A stretch of DNA of 64,000 nt from contig CM033395.1 of the NCBI GenBank assembly GCA_019426215.1, positions 14,870,569 through 14,934,568 of the forward strand. Direction: 5' to 3'. This DNA is from Buddleja alternifolia (lineage: Eukaryota > Streptophyta > Magnoliopsida > Lamiales > Scrophulariaceae). The position numbers and the translations under genes were made by a program. The notes beneath the pieces are model-generated. The model ran no database searches, was not told the origin of the DNA, and saw only the letters and a program-made list of their open reading frames with translations. How positions within the stretch are numbered: position 1 is the stretch's first letter; every line of letters starts with the position of its first letter. Positions 25,722-36,984 of the stretch are shown here, in pieces.

Positions 25722-27301
25722 AGCTTTGATCGTCCTCGATCAAATACAATCAAGCACACACATGAAAGCTCAAAATGGTTTTTTCTTTTGCAATCTCATA
25801 CACACAAAAGCAAGCATTAAACCTTCGAAGAAGTTTCGGAAGAGTTACCCAATTCTTTGAACATTCAGCAATTTGAAAACCACACAAAATCTTAGTTTCC
25901 ATCCCTAAATCATGAACTCCCACTCCCATATTCATGTCAAGAGCACATTATAGACAAGACTATGCAAATCAATTGGAAGGTAAAGACATTGAAACAATTC
26001 AACATTCGTTAACCCATCGGTGTGTATAAAGTGCAATTGTCACAATCAAAAGGTCTTTACGGCTTGTAATGCAAAGCTAGGTGATGGCTAGGATTGGAAA
26101 ATATGGATAAAGTGACTAAGTCAAGAGAGCCTATAACTCAAAATCATTGATCTAAATTCGCAAATAGACTACAAAAACTTTCACACCTTATCACTTATCC
26201 CTTTTTCACTCTCTTTTTCCTATCAACTTACAACCCCCAAACTTGTTTCTTTTCATATTGGGTTGTACATAGATTTCCAAGCCAAATGATCCAATTGAGT
26301 GCCAAGATCAAAGCCTAGTCGAGAGCACACTTTTTTTTCTTTTATTTTTCATATATATCTCTCTCTCGAATATTTAGCCCATTGCTCAAGTTTTCATTTC
26401 ATCCCCTTTTTTACATAATACTTCAAACCTCAAATATCCCAACATACCCAAAACATCACTATCTAACTCATATACATTCAAATCAAAACAAGGTGAGTAC
26501 CCATATTCAAGTCAAATGATATGAAGTTCTAAACTCTCTTGATTGGGTGCAAGACATTGTTTTTCTTTTAGGCTAGAAGGTGGTTGTCTTGGCATATGAA
26601 ATAAACATGAATGATGGTTTCTAGTGTACTTAGCACACTCCATTCTTATCAATATGGCTCAAATCAAGGTCTAGAGATTATGCAATATAGAGAAGGCCAA
26701 AATGTAAGGCTAACAACAATGAAAGATGGCCAAAATCATTTTATGACTTTACAACATTAATACACACTTCATAGTCAACAAAATTGAAAGTCCAACGTTT
26801 TAAATCCTCAAAAAAAATTGCATAAGCATGACTAAAAAGGGCTTTCAAGTCACAACATATGACATGTTGACCACAGATAAGGGACTTTGACTTCGAGAGA
26901 GTAGAGATATTCAAACGCATTATGCTCTCATGCAAGGGTGCACCAATTCATGAATGCTTTATCAACAAGGTTGTACCCCCAAACTTAAATTAAACATTGT
27001 CCTCAATGTTCATGAAATAAATGCAAGGTGAGAGGGATAAGCGATACAACCCTGAAATGGAGAGAAATGGAGGGAGCACGGTGGTGGGCTCATATCCCGG
27101 GATCAAACCGTGATCAAAACCTGAAAGATATAATTCTCTAGGAAATCACATCAACAATAAGACAGAAGAGAAAGCAAGCTAAAGACAAAAAGGAAAAGAA
27201 AAGAAAAAAATAAAATAAAATAAAAATAACGAAGTTTGGGTTGCCCCCCAAGAAGCGCTTGTTTAAAGTCATTAGCTTGACTCTTTTTTTATTTTTCTTC
27301 T
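25722..27301 (-). other. Non-coding 3' interior of the pol-less Gypsy element
   Basis: About 1.6 kb with no recognisable protein. At 27,236-27,290 it carries the block GGGTTGCCCCCCAAGAAGCG then TTTAAAGTCATTAGCTTGAC. This corresponds to 38,219-38,275 in the other tRNA-Asp-primed element of the window, and I know the type from the region just after pol in related plant Gypsy elements. Here it follows directly after the protease, which marks where pol was lost. Confidence 0.55.
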
Positions 27302-29836
27302 TCACCCAATACCAGTGGTACCCTTAGTAAGCATTTGATCGAGGCCTTGTTTAAACTTCACAGTCTTCTTATCTTTTGTAGCCATTTCTCTCAAGGACTC
27401 GCCTACAGGTACGACTTGGTAAACATGATGAATGGTAGAAGAGTGTTTCATTTCATTAGACAAGTCAAATTTCACCTCTTCTTCTCCAACTTTGAAAGTT
27501 AATTTACTATGCTTAACATCAATAATTGCTCCAGCTGTGGCTAAGAAAGGTCGTCCCAAAATAATGGGGACCTCAGCATCGTTGGCTATGTCCAGTATTA
27601 TGAAATCGACTGCAATGATAAGATTTTTCACCTCGACCAAAATGTTCTCTAAGATGCCTACAGGGTGCTTGACCGAGCGATCCGCCAATTGCAAGGAGAT
27701 TGTAGTGGGTTTTAAGTTCGTGAATCCGAGCTCCCTACACACAGATAAGGGCATGAGTGAAACACTAGCACCTAAATCACATAAAGATTTTGAAAAATTC
27801 AAATGACCAATAGTGCAAGGTATAGAGAAACTCCCTGGATCTCTTAGTTTTGGCGGAAGCATGTTTTGTAGAATTGTTGCACATTCCACCGTAGTAGGCA
27901 TCGTATCATGCTCTTCCACCTTTCTTTTCTTGGAGATGATATCTTTAAGAAATTTAGCATAGTTGGGCATTTTTGATAAAACATCTACAAGAGGAACATC
28001 AATACGCAATTGTTTAAAAATATCAAGAAACTTAGCAAATTGCTTATCTAACTTCCCTTTTTGTAATGCAAGTGGAAAAGGGGGCCTTGGTTTGGGTACG
28101 GAGGGTTCGGGTGAAGAATTTCCCGAAATAGGGGAGAACGCCGCGGTGTTGGAGGGTTGAACGCCGCGGTGTTTCACTCTAGTAGGTGCAATGGCACGGT
28201 GTTCCTTGGGAAACGCTGAGGCATTTGTTCCGGAGTCAGATGCTGCCTCGTTTTCATCCGAACGGTGAGGTGTATCATCCTTTTTACCTCCCAAGTCTGA
28301 ATCGATGAAGTTCTTTCCACTTTGAAGAGTTATCGCATGAACTTGTTCCCTTGGATTTTTCTCGGTGTCACTTGGTAAAGTTCCTTGAGTTCGTCCTGAA
28401 AGCATGTTGGCAATTTGCCCAATTTGAGTTTCTAAGTTCTTTAGTGCGACTTCTTGATTTTTTAAGCTCGCTTCTTGTCTCTTGGACATCATTTCTTGAA
28501 ATTGAAACTTTTGTGTCGCCTCCGTCATGAACTTTTGCCACACATCTTCCATATTATTCTTTTTCTCAGTTTGTTGTGGTTGTTGGAACCCCCCTTGCCT
28601 TTGAAATGGAGGTTGCTGAAAAAAGGTTGGTGGTGGTTTCGCCATATTCATATTTTGGTTCCACGAGAAATTTGGATGATTCCTCCATCCCGGATTGAAA
28701 TAGTTCGAGTAGGGATTGTTTTGTTGACGACTTGAATTTTCCATGAAGTTAACACTTTCAACCGAGTTCGGTGCCACACATAAATTTCTTTGTAGGCATT
28801 CAAAGTTCGTGTGGTCACCTCCACAATTTTCACAACCGGCTCGGACATGATTCACCGCACCTTGCATGAGTCCTAAAGCATCTAACCTTTTGTTTAGGGC
28901 CTCCAATTGAACGGCTACTGTGGAGCTATTCCCAATTTCATACAATCCGGCGGGCTTCTTGGGCAACATGATTCGTTCGGTTGGCCATTGATAGTTGTTC
29001 TCGGCCATGAGCTCAATTAATGCCCAAGCTTCCTCAGGTGATTTGTTCATGATAGTACCTCCCGCGGCGGCATCTAGATTCGTACGGAGATTCGGCCCCA
29101 AACCCAAATAGAAAGTTTGAATAAGTGTAGGCACGTCTAACCCATGGTGTGGGCATTTCCTCAAAAGTTCCTTAAAACTCTCCCATGCCTCAGAAAGTGA
29201 TTCCCCCTCATATTGACGAAAGCTGGTGATTTCATTTTTCATTGCAGCCGTCTTACCCGGTGGAAAATACTTAGACAAAAATTTATCCACCATTTGTTCC
29301 CAAGTACGGATAGAGGCGGTTGGCAAAGAGTTGAACCATTGTTTAGCTTTATCTTTGAGAGAGAATGGGAATAACCGTAAACATATGGCATCGTCGGTGA
29401 CCCCGTTGTTCTTGAAAGTGTGGATAATCTCCATGAATGTTGTTATATGAGCGTGTGGATAATCATGGAGTAAACCGGAAAATTAAACCTGGTTTCCTAT
29501 CATTTGAATATACCCCGGCAGGATTTGAAAAGTGTTAGCCTCTACCGGTGGTAGAACAATTGGCCCGGCAGCTCCTTGAATGTTTGGCATCATATAATCC
29601 CTCAACGGGCGTTGTGGAGGCGCCTCTGGTTAGTTTTGATGGACTCGAAGATTTGCAAGTTCCCGACGAACTGCTTCTTCTAAGATAGCAGGATCTATGT
29701 GAATAGGAGGAGGATTCAGATTTGAATCCATTGTGGTTTGATGTTGTTGAGTCTCTCTTTGTAGTTTTACCCCTCGAGTAAATGTGCGTTCAATTTCAGG
29801 GTCAAACTCCGCTAGTTCCACTCGAGTACGGGTCAT
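27302..29836 (-). pseudogene. Gypsy gag-protease polyprotein with two in-frame stops
   Basis: The frame opens at 29,836 (MTRTRVELAEFDPEIE) and is broken by TAA at 29,632-29,630 and TAA at 29,485-29,483, both fitting CAA to TAA changes. After the second stop it runs uninterrupted for 710 codons from the ATG at 29,434. Order: retrotransposon gag capsid domain (LFPFSLKDKAKQWFNSLP; FRQYEGESLSEAWESFKELL), a shortened zinc knuckle CENCGGDHTNFEC, a glutamine/proline-rich stretch, a variable linker that includes two palindromic module units (KHRGVQPSNTAAF), then a retropepsin-like domain with active site CDLGASVSLMPLSV and the C-terminal PIILGRPFLAT. Nothing of pol follows. The long intact part suggests recent constraint or recent origin. 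Confidence 0.87.
28136..28173. repeat. Palindromic module pair inside gag
   Basis: Two units GAACGCCGCGGTGTT at 28,136-28,150 and 28,159-28,173, 23 bases apart, which is the same spacing as in the LTR arrays. Two weaker units follow up to about 28,225. They are translated as part of the linker between capsid and protease. Confidence 0.75.
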
Positions 29837-29948
29837 GCACTAACCGAGATAAAACCTTGCACAAAGAAAGACACACAAATTAAAAATAAAAGAAATGATC
29901 TAAGCTCAGAAAGAATAAGGGAATCTCAATATTAGATAAAAATAGTTA

Positions 29949-29966
29949 TCCCCGGCAACGGCGCCA
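29949..29966 (-). other. Primer-binding site (tRNA-Asp type)
   Basis: On the minus strand it reads TGGCGCCGTTGCCGGGGA, the exact complement of the conserved 3' end of plant aspartate tRNA including CCA. Six bases separate it from the LTR. The same 18-mer occurs at 33,612 and 38,484. Confidence 0.88.
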
Positions 29967-29972
29967 AAAACT

Positions 29973-31574
29973 TGACACGACAAAATCCTAGTAAGAGAAC
30001 TAGGTCGCGTAAGTAGTAAAGTGGATTTCTAAGTCCGGGGTTATCGTATCCGCAGGGACAACTATAATCTAAGTACCAAGACTACTATATTACTCAATTC
30101 TAAGTTAAATCGGTCGATAGAAAGGTTGATTAACTAATTAATAAATACTAGAAAATAAACTAAGGCAACGTCACACCAAATAAAGGGAGGAAACAATAGA
30201 GAGAAGCGATCAAGGCATATGGTTCAACCAATTATGCATTTCGATTGTGATTTAGGTTCTATTGGATTATTAGATTGATTTAGCTAAGGCGAAATTCCCT
30301 AACGTACGTACCACCCAATCTCTTGGCATAGCAACCTTATTCTTGGTAACGATTTCCTATATATCTCTATATGAAAACCCGATTAACGAGGATGCATTTA
30401 AGGTCTAGGACATCCCCACGTGAATGGAAAGCCACCTAAAGAAAATAAGTCTATCTCTAGTCGGTTTAACTATAGGGTATTCAATGTTTATATCTTCCAT
30501 AGGTTATTATCTCTCGATCTCTAACCTAGGCATTTTGTCAAACACTTGGTGATCAAGCAAATGTAGCATTAAGATCAAATATTGAATACATAGCTAAAAC
30601 CAAAATTAATCCAATAAACACCAACAAATCAACAATCAAAATAACATAAATGGCCTATCCATGGCCTCAATCAAACAAGTTTAGCTCATATTCATGTCAA
30701 AAGTGCAATTATAAATTATACAAGCCATAAGAGGTTTGAACAAATTCAAGAAATAAAGATGTAAAAACTCCCTAATTCTTGTAGAGATGTGGATTCCTTG
30801 TTCAATTCTCCATGTTTTGACCTTCAATCTTCTCTCCCAAGCTCTCTCTCTCTCTCTCTCTATTTTCGTGTGGCAGCTGCTATCCAAGGTGAGTTAGGGT
30901 AAAAAAATGGCTAAAAGGGGTATTTATAGACCAACCCGCTGCCTCGAACGCTGCGGCGTTCTCTTGTTGAACGCCGCGGCGTTGGCTACTGCATGTGAAC
31001 ACCGCGGCGTTCTCTTGATGAACGCCTCGGCGTTCGTCCCCTACTGCTCCAGCCAGTTTTGGTAAATTTCGCATAAATTTCTCTACCGACGTTGGAATAA
31101 ACTGATTCAAGATGCTGTAGAATCCTAACACAAATATATACAACTCTCAAGAAGACACTAGGGTCTAAATCAAACGTTAAAGATGACAAAAGTGTCTCAC
31201 AAGTCACTGAATGAGAAAACTCCATCGTAAGACGTCTCTTCCGATGACGTTTTCACCTCCTTCCTTACATATCGGATCTTTTTCTTCAACATAAGAAATG
31301 TACCTTTGCCTCTTATCATTCCATTGGTATAAGAAGTGTGTAATTTGGACATGGGTAGAGAAATATATTCCATAAACTCTAGCACTGCGCAGACAATTTG
31401 TATCTTTATGCATGATTTACCTTCAATCCTTGTTCTTTTCCTCCAAATGATATGTTATTCTAGAAAATATGAGAAAACAAGGATCAAAGCATCATATGTG
31501 ATCAAGTTATCAAGGAAACAATCAAAATCAAGTCGATAAACGGGGGGAAACTAGTGTAAAAATAACATATATCA
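29973..31574 (-). repeat. 5' LTR of the pol-less Gypsy element
   Basis: Partner of 24,114-25,706. It is slightly longer because of an expanded CT repeat near 30,841-30,861. Its module array at 30,946-31,034 has the same four units, and the second contains the perfect 14-base palindrome AACGCCGCGGCGTT (30,970-30,983). Confidence 0.92.
30946..31034. repeat. GC-rich palindromic module array (LTR copy 2)
   Basis: Units start at 30,946, 30,969, 30,997 and 31,020 (spacing 23, 28, 23, identical to the other LTR). Differences between the arrays sit within the palindromes (TACGG/TGCGG, GAATG/GAACG), both C/T-type changes. Confidence 0.8.
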
Positions 31575-32379
31575 GTAAGATCCCTCCATCAAGGTATCTC
31601 GAGTAATGGCTTAGTCAAAACTCTTACGACCCAATCACTATGTCTCCTTATTGCATGATATCGATTCATGCAATCCAAATGAGGAAACTCTCCACCTCTT
31701 TGGATTGCCATTCTTTGGCCAAAGATTCCTTGAATCGATTCGTTAAGCAATACATATGAAATGTCTGATTTGCTATATTAGTGATGGATCTCATCTTGGT
31801 CCCTCATGTACCTCGATACATAATTATACTATACCCAAGATATCCCATATGACGACTCGCGATGGAGTCATGAGACAAGTCTAAGTATAGTCTTTTATGC
31901 TTAAAGTTACAATGGAACCTCACGTTCAAAAGGATTACTCTTATACCTACGTGATTATAGGAAATTCCATATTCAATAACCATTTTATGAATTTCCTGAC
32001 GGGGTTGTTCTGTTCACTCATTATCCAAATGAGAGCCCTCATGTACATCTATGCCTATGGAACGAGGCATGTTCTCTATGAACTATGTACACAAGCAAGT
32101 CTTTTGATTCTTTGTCAATATCCCTTATCTTGACAGACCCATCTCGGACTTGAAACCTTATAAGAATCACGAACTTGGAGACATATTCCATCATCGTCAT
32201 TCGCGATGTCCGATGATGTCCCATGGTCATGTGTTTTTCAAGGGACTTTGTTCTAAGCATATAATAACAATTTAAGAACAAAGAATGCCTATAACAAAAT
32301 TGACTGTATTCATAAAGAAAAGTTTGTCTCATAGAGTTTATTACACAGAAAATGGCGTCTAATATTGGCGCGCTAGGCA

Positions 32380-32935
32380 TCTTCTCTATCACTTGCCTTA
32401 TTTTTTACGAGGCATGGAACTACACCTTCGGTATGAACTTCTTCAGGTTGTCATAGGGAGTCACTTAGACCTCAATGAAGATGCCTCCACAAGCGTGATG
32501 AGACGCCAAGCCCAAGTGAAGCGCACATAAGCTTAACTTTTGAGCACGCAGAGTTTCACAGAGATAGAAGAGCAACCACAACAAACCCAAGTTGTGCAAA
32601 TTGGTGCTGCAACTCAATCAATGGATCAAGCCATTCAAGAGGTCATCGAAGTTCCAGAGGAACCAATCATTTGTGATCCAACCAAAATCAAAGTTGCGGT
32701 CTCCAGTTCTTATCGATTAATTCCATCTCCAGAGCGTTCCTCCTCTTCCTCTGAGTCAGATTCTGAAAGCGGCCAAGAGGATAAAGACTTCAAGCAAGCG
32801 ATTAAGAACTCTCTTACTCAAATTCAGGATTCCAGCTCTCAAATCATAGAAAATAATGTTCAACACATCAAGCTTGCATCAGAAACCAGATGTTGAGACA
32901 TAGCCAATTCTGCGCTTAAATGCAGCGCAACCGTA
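32380..32935 (+). pseudogene. Fragment of a Sirevirus envelope-like ORF
   Basis: Plus-strand relic. A degenerate part near 32,470 reads LDLNEDAS, as in the envelope-like ORF at 10,674-15,044. 32,540-32,896 then encodes a 118-codon open stretch with MDQAIQEVIEVPEEP, KVAVSSSYRLIPSPERSSSS and IKNSLTQIQDSSSQI, aligned in order with that ORF. It belongs to a different copy of the family in the opposite orientation, truncated at both ends. Confidence 0.72.
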
Positions 32936-32944
32936 CATGACAAT

Positions 32945-33517
32945 ATGGTGCCATGTTGTGATGGATTGTCCCCATGTTGTGATGGATTGGGGTGGTAGAG
33001 ATTTGTACCACATGGTCGCCCTTTCCTTTAATGAGAAGTGGAAGACTCTTAGACGAATTGCATCGAGATCCCGTGGATGAAATTGGGTAGTCATGAGAGT
33101 ATTGTCTAAAGTCTCCAAATGCTCATGAGGTGATTCATGGGGCTCTCCATAGAAGGGTTCGCTTTGCACCATGCTAAAGATGTGTGACGGAATGTGATAA
33201 TTTGGTGCAAAGAAATTTGGAAAGACTACGGGCCCCGGTATGGTGTGGACCCTTGGAGGTAGACTTTGTCGGACCGATGGAAGTCTTTGAGGGGGTGCCG
33301 GTTGCATAGCTTGGAAAAGATTTTGCAGCCATTCCCTCTTTTCCGGAAGATTTTTGTCGGGAAAATTTCCATTTGGATTTAGATTGTCGGCCATTTCTCG
33401 AGCTTGTCTACTAGATCGAAGAATACGCTCTATCTCCGGCTCAAAATTGTATAGAGGCTCGTTAGAAGAGCGGGTCATGCACCACAAATTATACCTAACA
33501 ATTAAACACAAGAACAA
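32945..33517 (-). pseudogene. 5' fragment of a Gypsy gag
   Basis: Minus-strand gag starting at or near 33,517-33,476 (MTRSSNEPLYNFEPEIERIL), then NYHIPSHIFSMVQSEPFYG and the capsid start DLDAIRLRVFHFSLKERATMWYKSLP. It ends at a tandem duplication of about 24 bases (ATGTTGTGATGGATTG repeated at 32,952-32,990), where it joins the Sirevirus envelope fragment. Its primer-binding site and LTR follow on the right. Confidence 0.78.
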
Positions 33518-33611
33518 AATTAGAATAATAAAATAAAATAAAGGTTACAAATAAACGAAAAACTAAGAATTATGAAAATTTAAATGAAAAATCATAAACT
33601 AAAATGAACAA

Positions 33612-33629
33612 GTCCCCGGCAACGGCGCC
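33612..33629 (-). other. Primer-binding site (tRNA-Asp type)
   Basis: Same 18-mer as at 29,949, TGGCGCCGTTGCCGGGGA on the minus strand, six bases from an LTR starting TGACACGC. Confidence 0.85.
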
Positions 33630-33635
33630 AAAAAC

Positions 33636-34178
33636 TTGACACGCTAAAAGCTAACGTGCTATGATAGCAAGTGCACTAGTCGTGTGTAGTAATAAGTGTG
33701 GACGAAAAGTCCGGGTTGTCGAACCACGGAGACTTGAATTCTAGTTTATGATTTTATACAAAAAAACAACTACAATAAAAGTAACTTAAATGTAAAAACG
33801 TGTACAATAAGAACAAGGTTATGCAAATGAATTAAAACCAATTATAAAGGGAGACTAAGGCACATGCTAGGTCCAAATTGATCAAATATACTTATAAAGG
33901 CTCTTGTTGTAGAATTACTCTTATATTGTTATGGTGAAAACTCCTAAGGTAGAGAATAACCGATGTCTCGCGTATAAACTCCTATACTTAGATCGTGATT
34001 TCCCAAATAGCCCTATCCGGAAATCTAACCACTAAACATGCATTAATGTACTAGAGTTCACTCGATTTGAATCGAACGACTTCACCCGGGAATCTTTACC
34101 TATGTCTAGGGCAATTCGTACAACATAATTAGATACCATATACAATCTATTTGTCCTCATTAGCATCTAGGGCATATA
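33636..34178 (-). repeat. Partial LTR of a second Gypsy element, cut by the hAT element
   Basis: It begins TGACACGCTAAAAGCTAACG next to the tRNA-Asp primer-binding site. It is readable to 34,178, where the hAT element enters. Whether any of the sequence after 40,014 belongs to it is unclear. Confidence 0.65.
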
Positions 34179-34377
34179 CAGGGAGGGATCCAGGATTGAG
34201 TTGTTGGGGAGGCTGGATTACTATTAACAAAAATTCTTGACAATATTTATATGTAAGTTTTCAAAATTATTTTTGTTTTAGTAAATAACAAAAATAACAC
34301 TTATCACGTGTAGAAATTGACTTTTAATATAATTTGTAGTAATTTCAAAATACATAAGCACCTCTTAAGAACTATTA

Positions 34378-34848
34378 TCAACGTTGTACACAACATTCTT
34401 TCACGTCACAAAATTCATGTATAATAGACTCTGTATCAATTTTCTATATTTGTTCGTAATCAAACAATGTGCAAGTTATTCATCTTCGATCGTGCGGTCT
34501 ATTTTTTGTCAAGTTCATGGATTAATAGAACCTCTCAGTTGTTGCATTGGTAAAAGAAAAAGTCAATATCAAACGAATTAAACAATAATTAGAGGGTACA
34601 TCACATCATTTCTTGTCATCTTTAATTGTTGATATAATTAATATATTGTAGATAACTGTTTAAACTCCAAATTGTGGGGGTACATCGAGCTCAAAATATA
34701 GTACTTGTATCTTCAGATTTAATATCTCTTGCTTTATGAAATCCATTAGGTAAAAATTAGTTGATAATTCACAAATATGCTCAATATTAACCAATTGAAA
34801 GTCATCCATTGGATCAATATTAAAATGAGAGTATAAAGTTTCACACAT
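34378..34848 (-). pseudogene. hAT transposase dimerisation-domain relic
   Basis: A single minus-strand frame with several stop codons. It reads CETLYSHFNIDPMDDFQL at the start. Further on come LILTFSFTNATTERFY and KIDTESIIHEFCDVKE, which match in order the conserved C-terminal hAT dimerisation region (the ATTERxFS-type core and the DTxSIIxEF tail). The superfamily call from the element ends and this coding relic support each other. The catalytic part of the transposase is absent. Confidence 0.78.
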
Positions 34849-35098
34849 TTCTCATTGAATAGAAGGTGAGAACTATTAATGCTAATATAATCACTGTATG
34901 CAATATCTTGTATAAATTTTAGATGATTGAATGCTTATTAATTTCTTCTTGTATTTAGATTTATTAATATCTTGTACTTTTTCCTTATCAACAATGCTCT
35001 TTATTTGTTACTTCTATTATAATCCTGATAAATGTATAAGAAAAACTCAAAATGAAAATGAGAAATTTAATTTCAAATGTGTAATTTAAAATAAGTAT

Positions 35099-35320
35099 TT
35101 TGGATAAAAAGAAGATTGAGAGTGATTAAAAATTAAAAGACAAGCATTAGAGGGGAGGGGCAAATTAAAAATAAAAAATATATATATAATAGAGAGAGGG
35201 TGCATGACTTACTTTGAATAAAAAGAAGATTGAGAGTGATTAAAAATTAAAAGACAAGCATTAGAAGGGAGGGGGAAATTAAAAATAAAAATAAAAATGT
35301 AATAGAGAGAGGGGACATGG
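35099..35320. repeat. Tandem duplication of about 115 bp within the hAT element
   Basis: Two copies of a block with AAAAAGAAGATTGAGAGTGA, GACAAGCATTAGA and TAATAGAGAGAG start near 35,106 and 35,219 and differ by a few substitutions and an AT-repeat length change. Confidence 0.75.
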
Positions 35321-35507
35321 GGAATCAAACCCCTGCCCAACCAAAAATTCCGTTGAAATGAGAGCTTTATCAAAAGTGTGCCTACCAACTATGCTGGGCT
35401 TTAGTTTGTTTATACATTGGAACTGAGAGTCATATATTTTAGTGGGGGCTAAATTAGAAAACGACATCTAACCTCGAGTTAGAATTTGAAGTCTTGGCCC
35501 CGGCCCC

Positions 35508-36984
35508 TGGTACGTGTCGAATGTGCCAAAATAAAATTTACTGTTCTCACAAGGATTTGTAGTACTCGTAAGTCCAGGTCGAACCCTAGAGATTGGTTGA
35601 TCAAAATAATATTCAATGGGGGGGGGTGTTGTTTGGATGAATTCAATGACTAAAAATGACAGGAACTAAATAGAAATTTCAATAAACGTAAAATATCGAT
35701 TCAAGGATAATTCGTTCTTTAATTCAAGTCGATCATAGACACCTAAAATACTATCTATTCTTCGATTACTTAGCCAAGAACCTAAATAACCAGCTATTTA
35801 GATCCTTATTGACTTCCTTATATCATTAACCAAAGCCCAGCACCCGGTTAAATTCTTATTATCAACTGAATCGGTATTAAGCAATCCTAATCATGTCAAT
35901 AATAGCATAATGAATTAGAAGCGACTAAGGATAAATAATAGTTTAAGCAAGCGCCAACTATTTAATTTACACTAATGTTTCCCTCGAGTAATCAATGAAA
36001 ACTGGGATCGCAATCTTGAAAACTCAATTGCTACGAGCACAAATCAAGCATAACAATTACGGATTATGAAGATTTGTTAGCAATAGATTGTAATAGATAA
36101 TCAACTAATATGCATCTTAGATTATCATCTACACAACCATGAACATTAGTAATAAGAAACAAAAGATAATCAACCCATAGATAGATCATGAAGCTCTGTG
36201 TCTCACAACATATGAATTAAATTGAACTACCTTGAATCGAAAGAGAAAATTAGCTATTCATTAATAAAAGTACAATAGTTGATATAGTATTTTTCTTAAC
36301 TCTCTTCTCTCTTTTTTTTCCTCTTTAGCTCTAAGAATGTGCTATATTTATAGAGAATAGGCTTCCTTCATAAGAATTTTAAGTTGTCTTCTCTTTGAAA
36401 TCAATTTGAAGTTGTCTTCTCTTAGAAATCAATTTGAAGTTGTCTTCTCTTAGAGATCATTTTGAAGTTGCCTTCTCTAGCCGCCAGATTTTAATGCAGG
36501 AATTAGAACACTGATTTGGACTATTTGCAGTCCGAATTTGACTTTGTCTCCTCTTAGAAAGTTGTAGATATGCATGTTGGCTATCCAATTCAGCTGGGTT
36601 TGTCCAAATACAATGCATGTACCGCCAGATATGAATTTTCTACCAAAGTGGTGCAGTCCAGCCCGCAACAGAAACAGCTGTGAGTTCTTGAGTGTATTTG
36701 AGCCTTATCCCATCCTAATTCGGTTTAGTGTTCTTCATATGAATTATGGAGCTTTTCATTCGATTTCTAACCATATAAAAATCACTAACACAAGAGGTGT
36801 TTAGCTCCAGATAGGATTGTAATTCCATTGTCGCGCCGAATTGCCCAATTTGATTGAAAATGATTAATTCAATTTAAAATCTACCCAATTCATAAAATAA
36901 GATAAGATTAGTTCAAATGGGTGTATAATCACAATAAAATGCTAAATATAAAGGGAATTAAATATATAAATATTGCACTCATCA
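35508..36984 (-). repeat. 3' LTR of the young coding-free element
   Basis: It starts TGGTACGTGTCGAATG and ends GCACTCATCA. Near 36,381-36,475 there are about four tandem copies of a 25-base unit with GAAGTTGTCTTCTCTT. A G-run (about 8) lies at 35,619. Confidence 0.92.

Larger units (their letters stand above)
24114..31574 (-). mobile_element. Non-autonomous Ty3/Gypsy element with gag-protease but no pol
   Basis: A minus-strand element with LTRs at 24,114-25,706 and 29,973-31,574, both TG...CA, and a perfect target duplication GTAAG (24,109-24,113 and 31,575-31,579). A tRNA-Asp-type primer-binding site follows the 5' LTR, and a polypurine tract precedes the 3' LTR. The 4.27-kb interior encodes only gag and protease. 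Reverse transcriptase, RNase H and integrase are absent. Primer type and protease motif suggest the Athila/Tat side of the plant Gypsy tree. LTRs differ at about 30 sites by eye (about 2%). It must have used enzymes supplied by another element. Confidence 0.9.
8669..32364 (-). repeat. 5' LTR of the old Copia element, carrying two nested retroelements
   Basis: The LTR is split into three pieces: 8,669-8,919, 22,907-24,113 and 31,580 to about 32,364. It ends (minus strand) with CCCAACA next to its primer-binding site. Removing the Sirevirus (8,920-22,901) and the pol-less Gypsy element (24,114-31,574) together with one copy of each target duplication rejoins about 2.2 kb. The outer boundary near 32,364 is a best guess, because TATTAG there looks like a mutated TGTTAG start. 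A (TG)n microsatellite lies at about 23,223-23,243. Confidence 0.6.
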
